Origin: Candidatus Gastranaerophilales bacterium
Lineage (GTDB): Bacteria > Cyanobacteriota > Vampirovibrionia > Gastranaerophilales > Gastranaerophilaceae
DNA length: 36,507 nt
NCBI GenBank assembly: GCA_944323115.1
Contig: CALURG010000081.1
Location: forward strand, 1-36,507
Direction: 5' to 3'
In this document: in pieces, positions 14,877 to 23,410 of the stretch
Layout: each line of letters starts with the position of its first letter
How positions within the stretch are numbered: position 1 is the first letter of the stretch
Notes under the pieces: model-generated
What the model was told of the DNA's origin: nothing
Seen by the model: only the letters and a program-made list of their open reading frames with translations
Database searches by the model: none
Program-made: the position numbers and the translations under genes

Positions 14877-16628
14877 ATGGAAGATTTTATAAAATCGGTT
14901 TGTATTGAAGATATAAACAAAGCAAAAGAGACTATGTTTTCGCTCTTTAAGGCGTTAGAAACCGCAAGTGTCGGCAGTCTTTCAGCAAAAGCTGAAATGA
15001 TACACAATACTTTTTTGCAAAATAAATCTTATGAATATATTGCACAAAATCTTTCGTTGCTTGCTGTTTTAAAATATAAAGCGGATAAAAAGAATTATAA
15101 AATAGCACTCAATATGCTGGATGATGCAAAGTTTCTGGCAGAGAATTCTCAAAACAAAAATGCAATAAAAACAAACTTTTTCTGCTGGGGATATATTTAT
15201 TTTTCAGAAAAAAATTATTCTCAGGCTCTTTCTGTTTTGAAACAAGCAAAAAATATACCTTCGGACAATTCCGTGATAAATATTAAAATCATGGACTTGA
15301 TTAGCAGAATTGAGTCTATGAACATTGACAAAGATACAATAAGTGCCGATACGGATATTGAAAAACCCCTTGTCGCTTTGCTGAATGTTGCAAGGACGCT
15401 TGCTGCGGAGACCAGTTTGGAGCTGCTGCTTAAAACGGTTGCACAGGAAATAAAGAAAGTGCTTTCGGCTGACAGATGTTCCGTATTTTTGCTGGATAAA
15501 AAAAATAACGAACTTGTTTCCAAAGTCGCTCTCGGAATGGGTACTCAAGAAATCAGATTCCCTGCAAATACAGGCCTTGCCGGTTATGTTGTACAGTATG
15601 GCGAGATTATAAACATAAAAGATGCATACAGCGATTCAAGATTCAATCAAGATATTGATAAGGAAACGGGATACAAAACCAAAACTATCTTGTGTATGCC
15701 GATTTGGAATATGAAACACGAAATTCTCGGAGTTTTTCAGGTATTAAACAAACAAAACGGTACATTTACAAAAGAAGATGAAGAAGTGCTCATTGCAATA
15801 GGTTCAAGTGCCGGGATTGCTATAGAAAACGCAAGACTGTTCGAGTCGCAACAGTTGATGATTGACCAGCAAAAAGAGCTTTTTAAAAGCTTCATAGATA
15901 CACTGGCTGCATCTATAGATGCAAGAGACAAAATTACAGCCGGTCATTCGAACAGGGTAAAAATGTATTCGGAACTCATCTGTGATTCTATGAATACGGA
16001 TGAAAAAACAAAAGCCAATATTATACACGCAGCAATACTTCATGATATAGGAAAGATAGGAATAAAAGACTCAGTGCTCCAAAAAAACGGAAAACTCACT
16101 GATGATGAATATAAGCATATTCAAGAACACGTAAAAATCACCTATGACATATTAAACAAGGTTTATATTTCCGAAGAATTCAAAGAAGTTGCGGAAATAG
16201 CTTCCAGCCACCACGAAAAATACGACGGTACAGGATATTTCAGAAAGCTTAAAGGAGAAGAAATCCATTTTGGCGGAAGGGTGCTGGCTGTGAGTGATGT
16301 CTTTGACGCTATTACCTCAAAAAGACATTACCGTGATAAAATGCCTATAAAAAATGCTTTGGATATTATAAAATCAGGAAGCTGGCAGCATTTTGACGGA
16401 AATATAGTGGATTCTTTTTTCAAAATACACTTGGACAAGCTTGTAAATGTATTTTTGAGTGAAGTTGATTCAGTGTTGTATAATGAACAGGACAAAGAAA
16501 CTCTTTCTCGTTATGATTTGAATGATTTGTATGAAATATTGAGCAAAAATGAAGAAGAAATAACGGAAGAAGAGAAATCTCTTGTGGAATTGTTTAACAA
16601 ATACTACAATTGCAAAGCCGGCAATTAG
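14877..16628 (+). CDS. GAF and HD-GYP domain protein (cyclic di-nucleotide phosphodiesterase)
   Basis: A 583-residue signalling protein without membrane segments. Residues 1-145 are helical with TPR-like features, 165-322 are a GAF sensor domain (SADRCSVFLLD, FPANTGLAGYV, LCMPIW), and 335-525 are an HD-GYP phosphodiesterase domain. The catalytic HD pair is H389-D390 (LHDIGKIG). The GYP motif reads HHEKYDGTGYF (445-455), with phenylalanine in place of the usual proline, and FGGRVLAVSDVFDAITSKRHYR follows as expected. HD-GYP proteins generally break down cyclic di-GMP; activity here is inferred. No GGDEF partner is in the window. It heads an operon with a TPR protein and a response regulator. 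The C-terminus is glutamate-rich. Confidence 0.9.
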   Translation: MEDFIKSVCIEDINKAKETMFSLFKALETASVGSLSAKAEMIHNTFLQNKSYEYIAQNLSLLAVLKYKADKKNYKIALNMLDDAKFLAENSQNKNAIKTNFFCWGYIYFSEKNYSQALSVLKQAKNIPSDNSVINIKIMDLISRIESMNIDKDTISADTDIEKPLVALLNVARTLAAETSLELLLKTVAQEIKKVLSADRCSVFLLDKKNNELVSKVALGMGTQEIRFPANTGLAGYVVQYGEIINIKDAYSDSRFNQDIDKETGYKTKTILCMPIWNMKHEILGVFQVLNKQNGTFTKEDEEVLIAIGSSAGIAIENARLFESQQLMIDQQKELFKSFIDTLAASIDARDKITAGHSNRVKMYSELICDSMNTDEKTKANIIHAAILHDIGKIGIKDSVLQKNGKLTDDEYKHIQEHVKITYDILNKVYISEEFKEVAEIASSHHEKYDGTGYFRKLKGEEIHFGGRVLAVSDVFDAITSKRHYRDKMPIKNALDIIKSGSWQHFDGNIVDSFFKIHLDKLVNVFLSEVDSVLYNEQDKETLSRYDLNDLYEILSKNEEEITEEEKSLVELFNKYYNCKAGN

Positions 16629-16660
16629 CTTTGTGTGCAAATAAAATTAAGGAATATTCT

Positions 16661-18253
16661 ATGATAAAAAAATCTATATTAACAACGGCAGTATTGTTAT
16701 CTTTTGCGGGATGTACGGCGTTTGCTCTCCCCAGCAACAATGATATTGTAAAAACACCGGTATCAACGTTTAATAAAGAAAACTTGAAACTGATAAAAAG
16801 TAATGAGATTACAAATGATTTTTTGAAAATCATCACGTTCTCTCAAGGTGCTGCTTCTTCTGTTGAAAATAATCTCAAAATAGATTATTCAAAAAAATAC
16901 AATGAGGCAAATGAAAAATATACACAAGGAAACATAACATCTGCTTACAAGGATTACAAAACTATAATATCAGCGACAACAACAGATGATTTTGTAAATC
17001 TAGGGCTTGCATATAAATTTGCGAATATGGGGCTGTTCTCGCTTGCTCAAGAAGCAATCAACAATATCCAAGACAGAGAACTTTACAACACTCAAATACA
17101 GTTGATTAAATCAAAACTGTTTCCTCAAGTTGTTTTGTCTTATGATGACGAAATTCAGCTTGCACAAAATTATACTGAAATTTATTACAATAATTTGGCC
17201 TTTGAGGTTGCAAGAGATATGGTCAAAATAGACAGGTTTAAACGCTCTGATTATGCCCACTATATACTTTCTCAGGCTTATTACAATATTAAAGAGTATA
17301 ACAAAGCAATAAATGAAATAAACAGAGCTCTGTCGATAAACCCTGAAAATGCAAATTACATAAAATACAAAGCTCAAATTTTCTGTGAAACAAACAAACT
17401 TTCTGATGCGGTTAAGCTTTTGGACAGTATTCTTGAGGAAAATGTAAATATCTTTGACTACAGAAACGATGTTGAAGGACTCAGATATTATACACTCGCA
17501 AAAGCGGCAAAAGACAGAGAAAAATCAAAATACTACCTGGCTGAGTATTTTATAAAAGCCGGCGATATAAAAAGAGCGATAAAAGAATTAAACCAAAACA
17601 TATCTAACGACAAAAAAGCTTATCGTTCAATGACTTTGTTGGCAGACATATATTTTAAGCAGAAAAAGCTTCCGGAGTCTATGGATTTGTATGAAAAGGC
17701 TTATAAAATCAAGAAAAACAATCCGGATACTCTAACCGGCATCGCAAATATGTATATGTATAAAAACGATTACAGAAATGCACTTGATTTTTATTTAAAA
17801 GCGGCCAAAAAAGACAAAAAAAATCCGGAACTGCTTATCAATGCTTCTCTTTGCTACAAAAAACTCAATATGACTGACAAGTCCATTGAGTATGCAAACA
17901 AAGCACTTCAAAGTGAAAATGTAAGTGCTCAGGTTTATTATACAGCTTCTAAAGTAAATGAAATAAAAAATATCCAATATTTAAAAAAGGCGGTTTCTTT
18001 AAATCCAATGTTTACTGATGCCTGGATTGGTCTTGCGGATATTGCTATTTTGAACAATCGTATTGATCTTGCAAAAACATACTTAAAGCCTGTTAAATAT
18101 ATAGGCAAGCAAAATGACAAGTACTATTATTATTCCGGCTTGATAAATAAAAAACAGGGTAACAAAGATGCAGCTGTATCAAATTTTAAAAAAGCACTTG
18201 AGATAAATCCTTTGTTTATCGAAGCAACAAATGAATTGAACAGCGAATTGTAA
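16661..18253 (+). CDS. Exported TPR-repeat protein, possible lipoprotein
   Basis: A 530-residue protein with an N-terminal signal sequence (MIKKSILTTAVLLSFAGC). The cysteine after FAG could be lipidated (imperfect lipobox), or signal peptidase I could cut after TAFA. The remainder is a long series of tetratricopeptide repeats (clear ones around YNKAINEINRALSINPENA, SMDLYEKAYKIKKNNPDT, ALDFYLKAAKKDKKNPEL and AVSNFKKALEINPLF), a scaffold for protein contacts outside the membrane. An upstream TTG at 16610 extends the frame into the preceding gene; ATG 16661 has TAAGGA seven bases upstream. It follows the HD-GYP gene by 32 bases and precedes the response regulator by 14. Specific partners are unknown. 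Confidence 0.82.
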   Translation: MIKKSILTTAVLLSFAGCTAFALPSNNDIVKTPVSTFNKENLKLIKSNEITNDFLKIITFSQGAASSVENNLKIDYSKKYNEANEKYTQGNITSAYKDYKTIISATTTDDFVNLGLAYKFANMGLFSLAQEAINNIQDRELYNTQIQLIKSKLFPQVVLSYDDEIQLAQNYTEIYYNNLAFEVARDMVKIDRFKRSDYAHYILSQAYYNIKEYNKAINEINRALSINPENANYIKYKAQIFCETNKLSDAVKLLDSILEENVNIFDYRNDVEGLRYYTLAKAAKDREKSKYYLAEYFIKAGDIKRAIKELNQNISNDKKAYRSMTLLADIYFKQKKLPESMDLYEKAYKIKKNNPDTLTGIANMYMYKNDYRNALDFYLKAAKKDKKNPELLINASLCYKKLNMTDKSIEYANKALQSENVSAQVYYTASKVNEIKNIQYLKKAVSLNPMFTDAWIGLADIAILNNRIDLAKTYLKPVKYIGKQNDKYYYYSGLINKKQGNKDAAVSNFKKALEINPLFIEATNELNSEL

Positions 18254-18267
18254 ATTCGGGAATTTTT

Positions 18268-18969
18268 ATGACAAAAACAAATATACTTATAGTCGAAGAT
18301 CATGCTCTTACACGATTCGGGTTGAAAACCGCATTTTCGATAATGCCGGAGAATAAAGCTGCCGATTATGTCGGAAAAATTTTTGAAGCACCAAATGCAA
18401 AAAAATGTTTTGAAATAATAGAAAAAGAAAAAATCAATGTTGTTATTATGGACTTGGGCCTGCCTGACATAAACGGAATTGAAGCAACTAAGATTATAAA
18501 ATCAAAGCATCCGTCTGTTAAAGTTGTAGTTTTGTCCTCTCATGAAAAAGAAGAAGATGTGATAAAAGCTATCAAAGCAGGTGCTTGTGCATATTGTACA
18601 AAAGATGTTGACCAGGACAAACTTGTTGATATCGTGGCATCTGTGGTAAAAGGTGCGGCTTGGTTCGACCCGAAGATTGCACAATATGTCCTAAACGCCG
18701 CTGCATCACCGTCGGAAATCAAGGCAGCGGAGGAAATCGTAGTTGAACAAAAAAGTGAAGATTCAAAAAATACTGATTTCAATCTGACTTCCAGAGAAAA
18801 ACAGGTCTTAAAACTTATTGTTGACGGGCAGACAAATTCTGAAATATCAAAAAATCTTGATTTGAGTGTAAATACGGTGAAAGCACATGTCTGCAATATT
18901 TTGCAGAAGTTGTCCGTGAATGACAGAACGCAAGCTGCGATAAAAGCGATAAAATGTAATATATTCTAA
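18268..18969 (+). CDS. NarL/FixJ-type response regulator
   Basis: A 233-residue two-component regulator. The receiver domain (about 1-125) has E10-D11, phosphoacceptor D62 (VVIMDLGLPDING), S90 and K112 (YCTKD). After a linker of about 45 residues comes a LuxR-type helix-turn-helix (172-225, LTSREKQVLKLI ... SVNTVKAHVCNILQKL). It should bind DNA when phosphorylated. ATG 18268 has GGG seven bases upstream and lies 14 bases after the TPR gene, so the three genes are one operon. No histidine kinase is in the window; the kinase must be elsewhere or the regulator works without one. The second copy of the putative small RNA lies just downstream on the other strand. Confidence 0.92.
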   Translation: MTKTNILIVEDHALTRFGLKTAFSIMPENKAADYVGKIFEAPNAKKCFEIIEKEKINVVIMDLGLPDINGIEATKIIKSKHPSVKVVVLSSHEKEEDVIKAIKAGACAYCTKDVDQDKLVDIVASVVKGAAWFDPKIAQYVLNAAASPSEIKAAEEIVVEQKSEDSKNTDFNLTSREKQVLKLIVDGQTNSEISKNLDLSVNTVKAHVCNILQKLSVNDRTQAAIKAIKCNIF

Positions 18970-19024
18970 ATCTGCCGGAAAATCGGCCCTGTTTTCTTTT
19001 TGAGTATTGCATGCAAAAAAATAT

Positions 19025-19098
19025 TTTTAAAAAATAAAGGGCAATGACAATCATTGCCCGTGTCTGGAATTAAGAATAGTTGGAAGTATGAAAAAGAT
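19025..19098 (-). ncRNA. Putative small RNA, copy 2 (paired with 1031-1104)
   Basis: On the minus strand TATAAT (19110-19105) could be a -10 box, with transcription starting near 19098. The end is a perfect 9-bp hairpin (19059-19039, loop of 3) followed by TTTATTTTTTAAA, an intrinsic terminator. The stem position that is an A.C mismatch in copy 1 is an A-T pair here, so the structure holds. TTGAAA at 19135-19130 may serve as -35, with a 19-base spacer. The space between the response regulator (18969) and ftsY (19255) holds no protein gene. Confidence 0.5.
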
Positions 19099-19153
19099 TT
19101 ATTGATTATATTTAACGAAAAATAAGCCTTTTCAACAATTAGCCATCTTTCTA
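19035..19153. repeat. Dispersed repeat of about 120 bp, copy 2
   Basis: Near-identical to 1041-1159, including the outer block 19135-19153 (ACAATTAGCCATCTTTCTA) at exactly the same distance from the rest. The two copies sit 18 kb apart in the same orientation, each downstream of a plus-strand gene. Confidence 0.8.
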
Positions 19154-19221
19154 TTATTTGAACTACAATCGGGTAAACAATAATAGCCTTAGTGTATCAA
19201 AGACAGTACCGTCGTAGTAGT

Positions 19222-19254
19222 TTTTATAACAACACACTGCTTGTAGTTATAAAA
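19222..19254 (-). terminator. AT-rich inverted repeat directly after ftsY
   Basis: TTTTATAAC (19222-19230) and GTTATAAAA (19246-19254) are perfect inverted repeats that touch the ftsY stop codon. It could act as a weak terminator or a 3' stabilising stem for ftsY mRNA. The stem is almost all A/T, so this is tentative. Confidence 0.35.
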
Positions 19255-20244
19255 TTAGCCAAAAAGAGCTTTGACAAACTCCCCTGCGTCAAAGTTTTTC
19301 AGATCTTCCATCTTTTCACCGACACCGATTAGCTTGACAGGCAGCTTCATTTCTTTGGCTATTGCAATGATAATTCCGCCTTTAGCCGAACCGTCAAGCT
19401 TTGTCAGTGCTACAGATGTAAGGTTTACACATTCAGTAAATACCTTTGCCTGTGACAATCCGTTTTGCCCCGTGTTTGCGTCCAGTACAAGGATTGATTC
19501 CCTTAGTGCGTCCGGTGCGTTTTTGTCGATAACATTTTTTATTTTTGACAATTCTTGCATCAAATTGTGTTTGTTTTGCAGCCTGCCTGCTGTATCGACA
19601 AGGATTACGTCATAATTTTCGTTTTTGGCTTTTTTTATTGCATCAAAAACAACTGATGCAGGGTCGGCTCCGTCATTTCTTATTATGTCTGCTCCGGCTC
19701 TTTTGCTCCAAATGTCAAGCTGCTCTTCTGCTGCTGCACGGAACGTATCACCGGCAGCAACCAAAACTTTTTTACCTTGCAGCTTAAAACGATTTGCCAG
19801 TTTGCCAATCAGCGTAGTTTTTCCGGCACCGTTTACGCCTACAATAAAATAGATATTTAATTCGTTGTCTTTATAGTTTAAAATGTTTGCTCCGGCGGAT
19901 TGAAGTATGGAAGAAAATTCATTTTGCAGATATTCTTTAACTTGAGAAGGTTTCAAGTTGTTTTGTTTTCTAAGTTTGTCCACAATTGATGAAGCCGTAT
20001 TTACGCCCAAGTCTGCTTTTATCAACAGTTCTTCCATATCATCAAGAATAAATTCGTCAAACACTTCTTCCTGTTCAACATGTTTAACAACATTCCCCAC
20101 AAGAGATTCGCTTGTTTTTTCAATGGTTTTTTTTAAAGACTCAAAAGTGAGAGAAAAAATGTTTTTCTTTTCAACATTTGTTTCTTTTTCAGGGATTGTT
20201 TGTTCCCGATTGTTTTCATCTTTTTTCTTAAAAAAATCAAACAT
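19255..20244 (-). CDS. ftsY: Signal recognition particle receptor FtsY
   Basis: This SRP-family GTPase docks ribosomes carrying membrane proteins to the Sec translocon at the inner membrane. 329 residues, with a short charged N-terminal region (no long acidic A domain), the helical N domain (about 60-120) and the G domain: GVNGAGKTTLIGKL (136-149), AGDTFRAAA, DTAGRL and TKLDGSAKGG. ATG 20244 is four bases after the nusB stop codon and has no clear ribosome-binding site, which suggests translational coupling to nusB. Confidence 0.97.
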   Translation of the reverse strand: MFDFFKKKDENNREQTIPEKETNVEKKNIFSLTFESLKKTIEKTSESLVGNVVKHVEQEEVFDEFILDDMEELLIKADLGVNTASSIVDKLRKQNNLKPSQVKEYLQNEFSSILQSAGANILNYKDNELNIYFIVGVNGAGKTTLIGKLANRFKLQGKKVLVAAGDTFRAAAEEQLDIWSKRAGADIIRNDGADPASVVFDAIKKAKNENYDVILVDTAGRLQNKHNLMQELSKIKNVIDKNAPDALRESILVLDANTGQNGLSQAKVFTECVNLTSVALTKLDGSAKGGIIIAIAKEMKLPVKLIGVGEKMEDLKNFDAGEFVKALFG

Positions 20245-20248
20245 AGAT

Positions 20249-20923
20249 TTATGCTTTTTCTTTGTCTCTTGCTTTTTTCTCGTCTACGACTTTTCCCAAT
20301 ATACCATTGATAAATGATGCAGAGTCGTCAGTAGAATATTTTTTTGCAAGTTCCAGTGCTTCATCTATAATAACTTTTACGGGAACACCGTCAATAAAAA
20401 GCAATTCTGAAATAGCAATTCTTAGTATATCTTTGTCTATTTTTACAAGACGTTCAATATCCCAGCCTTTTGCAAATTTTTTAATGAATGAATCTATTTC
20501 TTCACCGTGTTCTTTGTAGGTATTTGCAATTTTTAGGACATAATTTTTGACTTCACCGGTATGCTCAAGTGCTGTCATTTCTGCTATTTCAAGGGCAAGA
20601 ACAACTTTTTCGCAAATACCGAGAAGTTCATCCAATTTGTTTTTTAAATCCGAAGTCATAGGCAAAGGTACGGGAACATTTTTTGCCTGCAAAGGTCTTT
20701 GCAGATTCACAGGACTGTCGGATTCGTAGTTTTCAACAAATTCTTTCATTGCATTGATTGAGCCTACGGAAAGTTTCAACTCATCAATAGAACTGTTGGT
20801 CAGTGTCCGGACAGACTTTAGAATAATATCTTCAAATTCTGTTTGGTTATATTGGGTAATTTTTTTATCAAATTGTGAAAATAAAATAAGTGCCAGTTCT
20901 CTTGCAGCTCTTCTTGCTTGCAT
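20249..20923 (-). CDS. nusB: Transcription antitermination factor NusB
   Basis: NusB joins NusE (S10) on boxA of nascent rRNA to allow antitermination. The protein starts MQARRAARELALILFSQ, the usual NusB start, and ends with the family signature SASFINGILGKVVDE. At 224 residues it is longer than the 140-150 of many bacteria; the extra part lies in the middle (about 25-100) and gives the long form that I recall in cyanobacteria. The frame opens further upstream (20953), but the ATG at 20923 has AAGGAAA about eight bases before it. It precedes ftsY in one operon. Confidence 0.93.
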   Translation of the reverse strand: MQARRAARELALILFSQFDKKITQYNQTEFEDIILKSVRTLTNSSIDELKLSVGSINAMKEFVENYESDSPVNLQRPLQAKNVPVPLPMTSDLKNKLDELLGICEKVVLALEIAEMTALEHTGEVKNYVLKIANTYKEHGEEIDSFIKKFAKGWDIERLVKIDKDILRIAISELLFIDGVPVKVIIDEALELAKKYSTDDSASFINGILGKVVDEKKARDKEKA

Positions 20924-21003
20924 TGATGTTTCCTTTTTTATTCTTATCCACAATTATTATAGACAGAAAAAAAACAATTTAAAAGTTCAAATTTTGAATT
21001 TAT

Positions 21004-21032
21004 TTGCAAGATAATCATTATTTATATAAAAT
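21004..21032 (+). promoter_or_regulatory. Possible promoter for the WecG/TagA-type gene
   Basis: TTGCAA (21004-21009), 17 bases, then TAAAAT (21026-21031 or 21027-21032). Transcription would start about 21039, four bases or so before the ATG at 21043, giving a leaderless or nearly leaderless mRNA. No ribosome-binding site is seen. Confidence 0.4.
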
Positions 21033-21042
21033 AAAATACATC

Positions 21043-21795
21043 ATGGAATGTATGCAAAGGAAAAAAGAGCCGGTTTTAGGCTTTGGGGTTGATTTATATA
21101 CTTTTGAAGATTCTCTTCAGTTTGTTCATCAGTGTCTGAAAGAGAATAAAGGTATGCACATAGTTACAATAAATCCTGAGATGATTGCACTCGGCAGGAA
21201 AAATGATGAATTCGGCAGAGTTATTAATGAGGCAGATCTTGTCATCCCTGACGGTGTCGGAGTAAAACTTGCACTTAAAATTAAGGGTATAAATCAAGAA
21301 AATATACCCGGTATTGAATTTTCTAAGAAGCTTATGTCAATCTGTGAACTTGAAGGTTTTACAATAGGGTTGCTCGGAGCAAAGGAAGAAGTTGTTCAAC
21401 AAGCCGCAAAAAAACTCCGGGAAGAACATGAAAATTTAAATATTACTTATATAAGAAACGGCTATTTTGACGAACAAGAAGAGGATATTATACTGCAAGA
21501 ACTCAAAGCAATTGCTCCAAGAGTTGTTTTTGTGGCATTGGGAGCACCAAAGCAGGAACTTTTTATTTCAAAAATAAAAAGCGAAATGCCGTCTACTGTT
21601 TTTATAGGTGTTGGCGGAAGTTTTGATGTTTGGTCAGGTATTGTGAAAAGAGCACCGGAATGGTGGCAGAAATTGGGTTTGGAGTGGTTGTACAGAACTT
21701 TAAAAGAACCCGCAAGATTTAAGAGAATTTTTCCGGCTTTGCCATTGTTTTTGGTTCGGGTTATAATAGAATCAATACGTGAGAAACTTGGTTAA
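21043..21795 (+). CDS. WecG/TagA/CpsF family glycosyltransferase
   Basis: These enzymes (GT26) transfer N-acetylmannosamine or its uronic acid to a lipid-linked sugar for wall teichoic acid, enterobacterial common antigen or capsule precursors. Family motifs: HIVTINPEMI, DLVIPDGVGV, ALGAPKQEL and the C-terminal RAPEWWQKLGLEWLYRTLKEPARFKR. Starts at 21043 (MECMQRKK) or 21052 (MQRKKEP) are both possible; 21004 is too early because the sequence before 21043 is AT-rich spacer. The length from 21043 is 250 residues, normal for the family. It is divergent from nusB and runs into ftsE with six bases between, so it may be in the same transcript as ftsEX. Confidence 0.88.
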   Translation: MECMQRKKEPVLGFGVDLYTFEDSLQFVHQCLKENKGMHIVTINPEMIALGRKNDEFGRVINEADLVIPDGVGVKLALKIKGINQENIPGIEFSKKLMSICELEGFTIGLLGAKEEVVQQAAKKLREEHENLNITYIRNGYFDEQEEDIILQELKAIAPRVVFVALGAPKQELFISKIKSEMPSTVFIGVGGSFDVWSGIVKRAPEWWQKLGLEWLYRTLKEPARFKRIFPALPLFLVRVIIESIREKLG

Positions 21796-21801
21796 GGAAG
21801 T

Positions 21802-22476
21802 ATGATACAGCTCAGAGGTGTAACAAAAAGATACAAAAACAACTACGCACTCAAGAATGTTAATCTTGATATAATGTCCGGCGAGTTTGTTTTTATTACA
21901 GGTTCTTCAGGTGCCGGAAAGTCGACACTGATGAAGCTTTTGTACAAGGAAGAAACACCGACAACAGGCAGTGTTATGATTGGCGGTATAAATATTGCGA
22001 ATCTTCCTTCGGAAAAAGTTCCGAATCTCAGACGTTGTATGGGGATTGTTTTTCAGGATTACAAACTTCTTCAAAATATGAGTGTCTATGACAACTGTTC
22101 GTATGTAATCAGAACACTCGGTATGAGTTCAAAAGAAATAGAGGCTCGTGTGACAGGTGCTTTGAAAGTGGTGGGTCTTGTCGATAAGATGAAAGCAAAA
22201 CCTTCCGAGCTCTCCGGAGGCGAGCAGCAAAGAGTATCCATTGCAAGAGCAATTGTAAACGGCCCGCCGCTGCTTATTGCAGACGAACCAACCGGAAACC
22301 TTGACCCCAAAAACTCAATGGAAATCATGCAGATTTTGGAGCAGATTAACCAAAAAGGCATTACCGTTTTGGTTTCTACTCATGACCACGCAATGGTTGA
22401 TTATTTCAGAAAAAGGGTTTTAACTCTTGATAACGGGCAAATAATTAGAGATGTCCAGGCCGGTACGTACGAATAA
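21802..22476 (+). CDS. ftsE: Cell division ATP-binding protein FtsE
   Basis: ATPase of the FtsEX complex, which couples division to activation of peptidoglycan hydrolases. 224 residues with Walker A GSSGAGKST, signature LSGGEQQRV, Walker B LLIADEPTGNLDP and switch STHDHAMV. AAGGAAG overlaps the stop codon of the gene before and serves as ribosome-binding site. ftsX follows after 18 bases. Confidence 0.96.
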   Translation: MIQLRGVTKRYKNNYALKNVNLDIMSGEFVFITGSSGAGKSTLMKLLYKEETPTTGSVMIGGINIANLPSEKVPNLRRCMGIVFQDYKLLQNMSVYDNCSYVIRTLGMSSKEIEARVTGALKVVGLVDKMKAKPSELSGGEQQRVSIARAIVNGPPLLIADEPTGNLDPKNSMEIMQILEQINQKGITVLVSTHDHAMVDYFRKRVLTLDNGQIIRDVQAGTYE

Positions 22477-22494
22477 AAAGAGTGATATTGAACT

Positions 22495-23406
22495 ATGACT
22501 GATTCAACAAGAAACAGAATAAAGAAAAAAGTAAAAGCCCATATACCGAAAGATTGGCTCAAAGAACTTAGAATCGTTTACAGAATCTCTATTGAAGCCA
22601 TATACGGTATAAAAAGAACAGGCTGGATAAATCTTGCTATTGTTGCAATAATTTTTGCTATTTTGACTATATTTGGAGCTTTTTTAAGAACATCAATTTC
22701 CATACCGTCTTTTATCGATGCTTTGGGCAATGCTTTGGAAATTTCGGTTTATATAAAATCTGATGCAAATACAAATGAAGTTGCAAAAGAAATCAAAAAA
22801 TTAGAACATGTGGAACGTGTAAAAATTATCCCGAAAGAAAAATCTTGGGCGGATATGAAAAGAGAGTTTGATGTTGCAAACATGGACAACCCTCTGCCCG
22901 ATACTTTGCACGTAAAAGTGGATAAACCTGAAAATATTACAGTTGTTTTTAACAAAATTAAAACAGAAAAAGGTGTTGAAGATTTAAATTATGCTCAAGA
23001 CATTGCTAAAAAAATGCAAACAGTCAACAATGTTGCACACTCCACGACACTTTTAACAATGGTTGTTGTTGCTGTTTTGACAATTACAATTATATACAAC
23101 ACGATTCAGCTTGTTATTCAATCAAGAAAAGAAGAGATTGAAATCATGAGGCTTATGGGTGTCAGCAACTGGTATATAAAAATACCTTTGATTTTGCAAG
23201 GAGCAATTTATGGCTTTTTAGGTGCATTTTTATCTTTATTCCCGCTTAATGCTTGGAATAATATAATTTTAAAAGCACATGAATTTGCAACGGTTCCTTC
23301 TCCTATACTTGCCAACAATATAGTAACGCTGGTATTATTTATAGTAGCAGTCGGATTTGCTGCCGGCGGAAGTTTACTTTCAATTAAGAAACACTTACAG
23401 GTATAA
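22495..23406 (+). CDS. ftsX: Cell division protein FtsX
   Basis: Membrane partner of FtsE, 303 residues. Four membrane helices are visible: about 43-67, then after the extracellular loop about 182-205, 225-250 and 272-295. The loop (about 75-170, with PDTLHVKVDKPENI) is where FtsX contacts hydrolase activators in other bacteria. The cytoplasmic motif RKEEIEIMRLMGVSNWYI is typical. Its gene ends four bases before the HDOD gene start, so the three are one transcript. The LysM/lysozyme/amidase protein in this window is a conceivable but unproven target. Confidence 0.95.
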   Translation: MTDSTRNRIKKKVKAHIPKDWLKELRIVYRISIEAIYGIKRTGWINLAIVAIIFAILTIFGAFLRTSISIPSFIDALGNALEISVYIKSDANTNEVAKEIKKLEHVERVKIIPKEKSWADMKREFDVANMDNPLPDTLHVKVDKPENITVVFNKIKTEKGVEDLNYAQDIAKKMQTVNNVAHSTTLLTMVVVAVLTITIIYNTIQLVIQSRKEEIEIMRLMGVSNWYIKIPLILQGAIYGFLGAFLSLFPLNAWNNIILKAHEFATVPSPILANNIVTLVLFIVAVGFAAGGSLLSIKKHLQV

Positions 23407-23410
23407 AATT

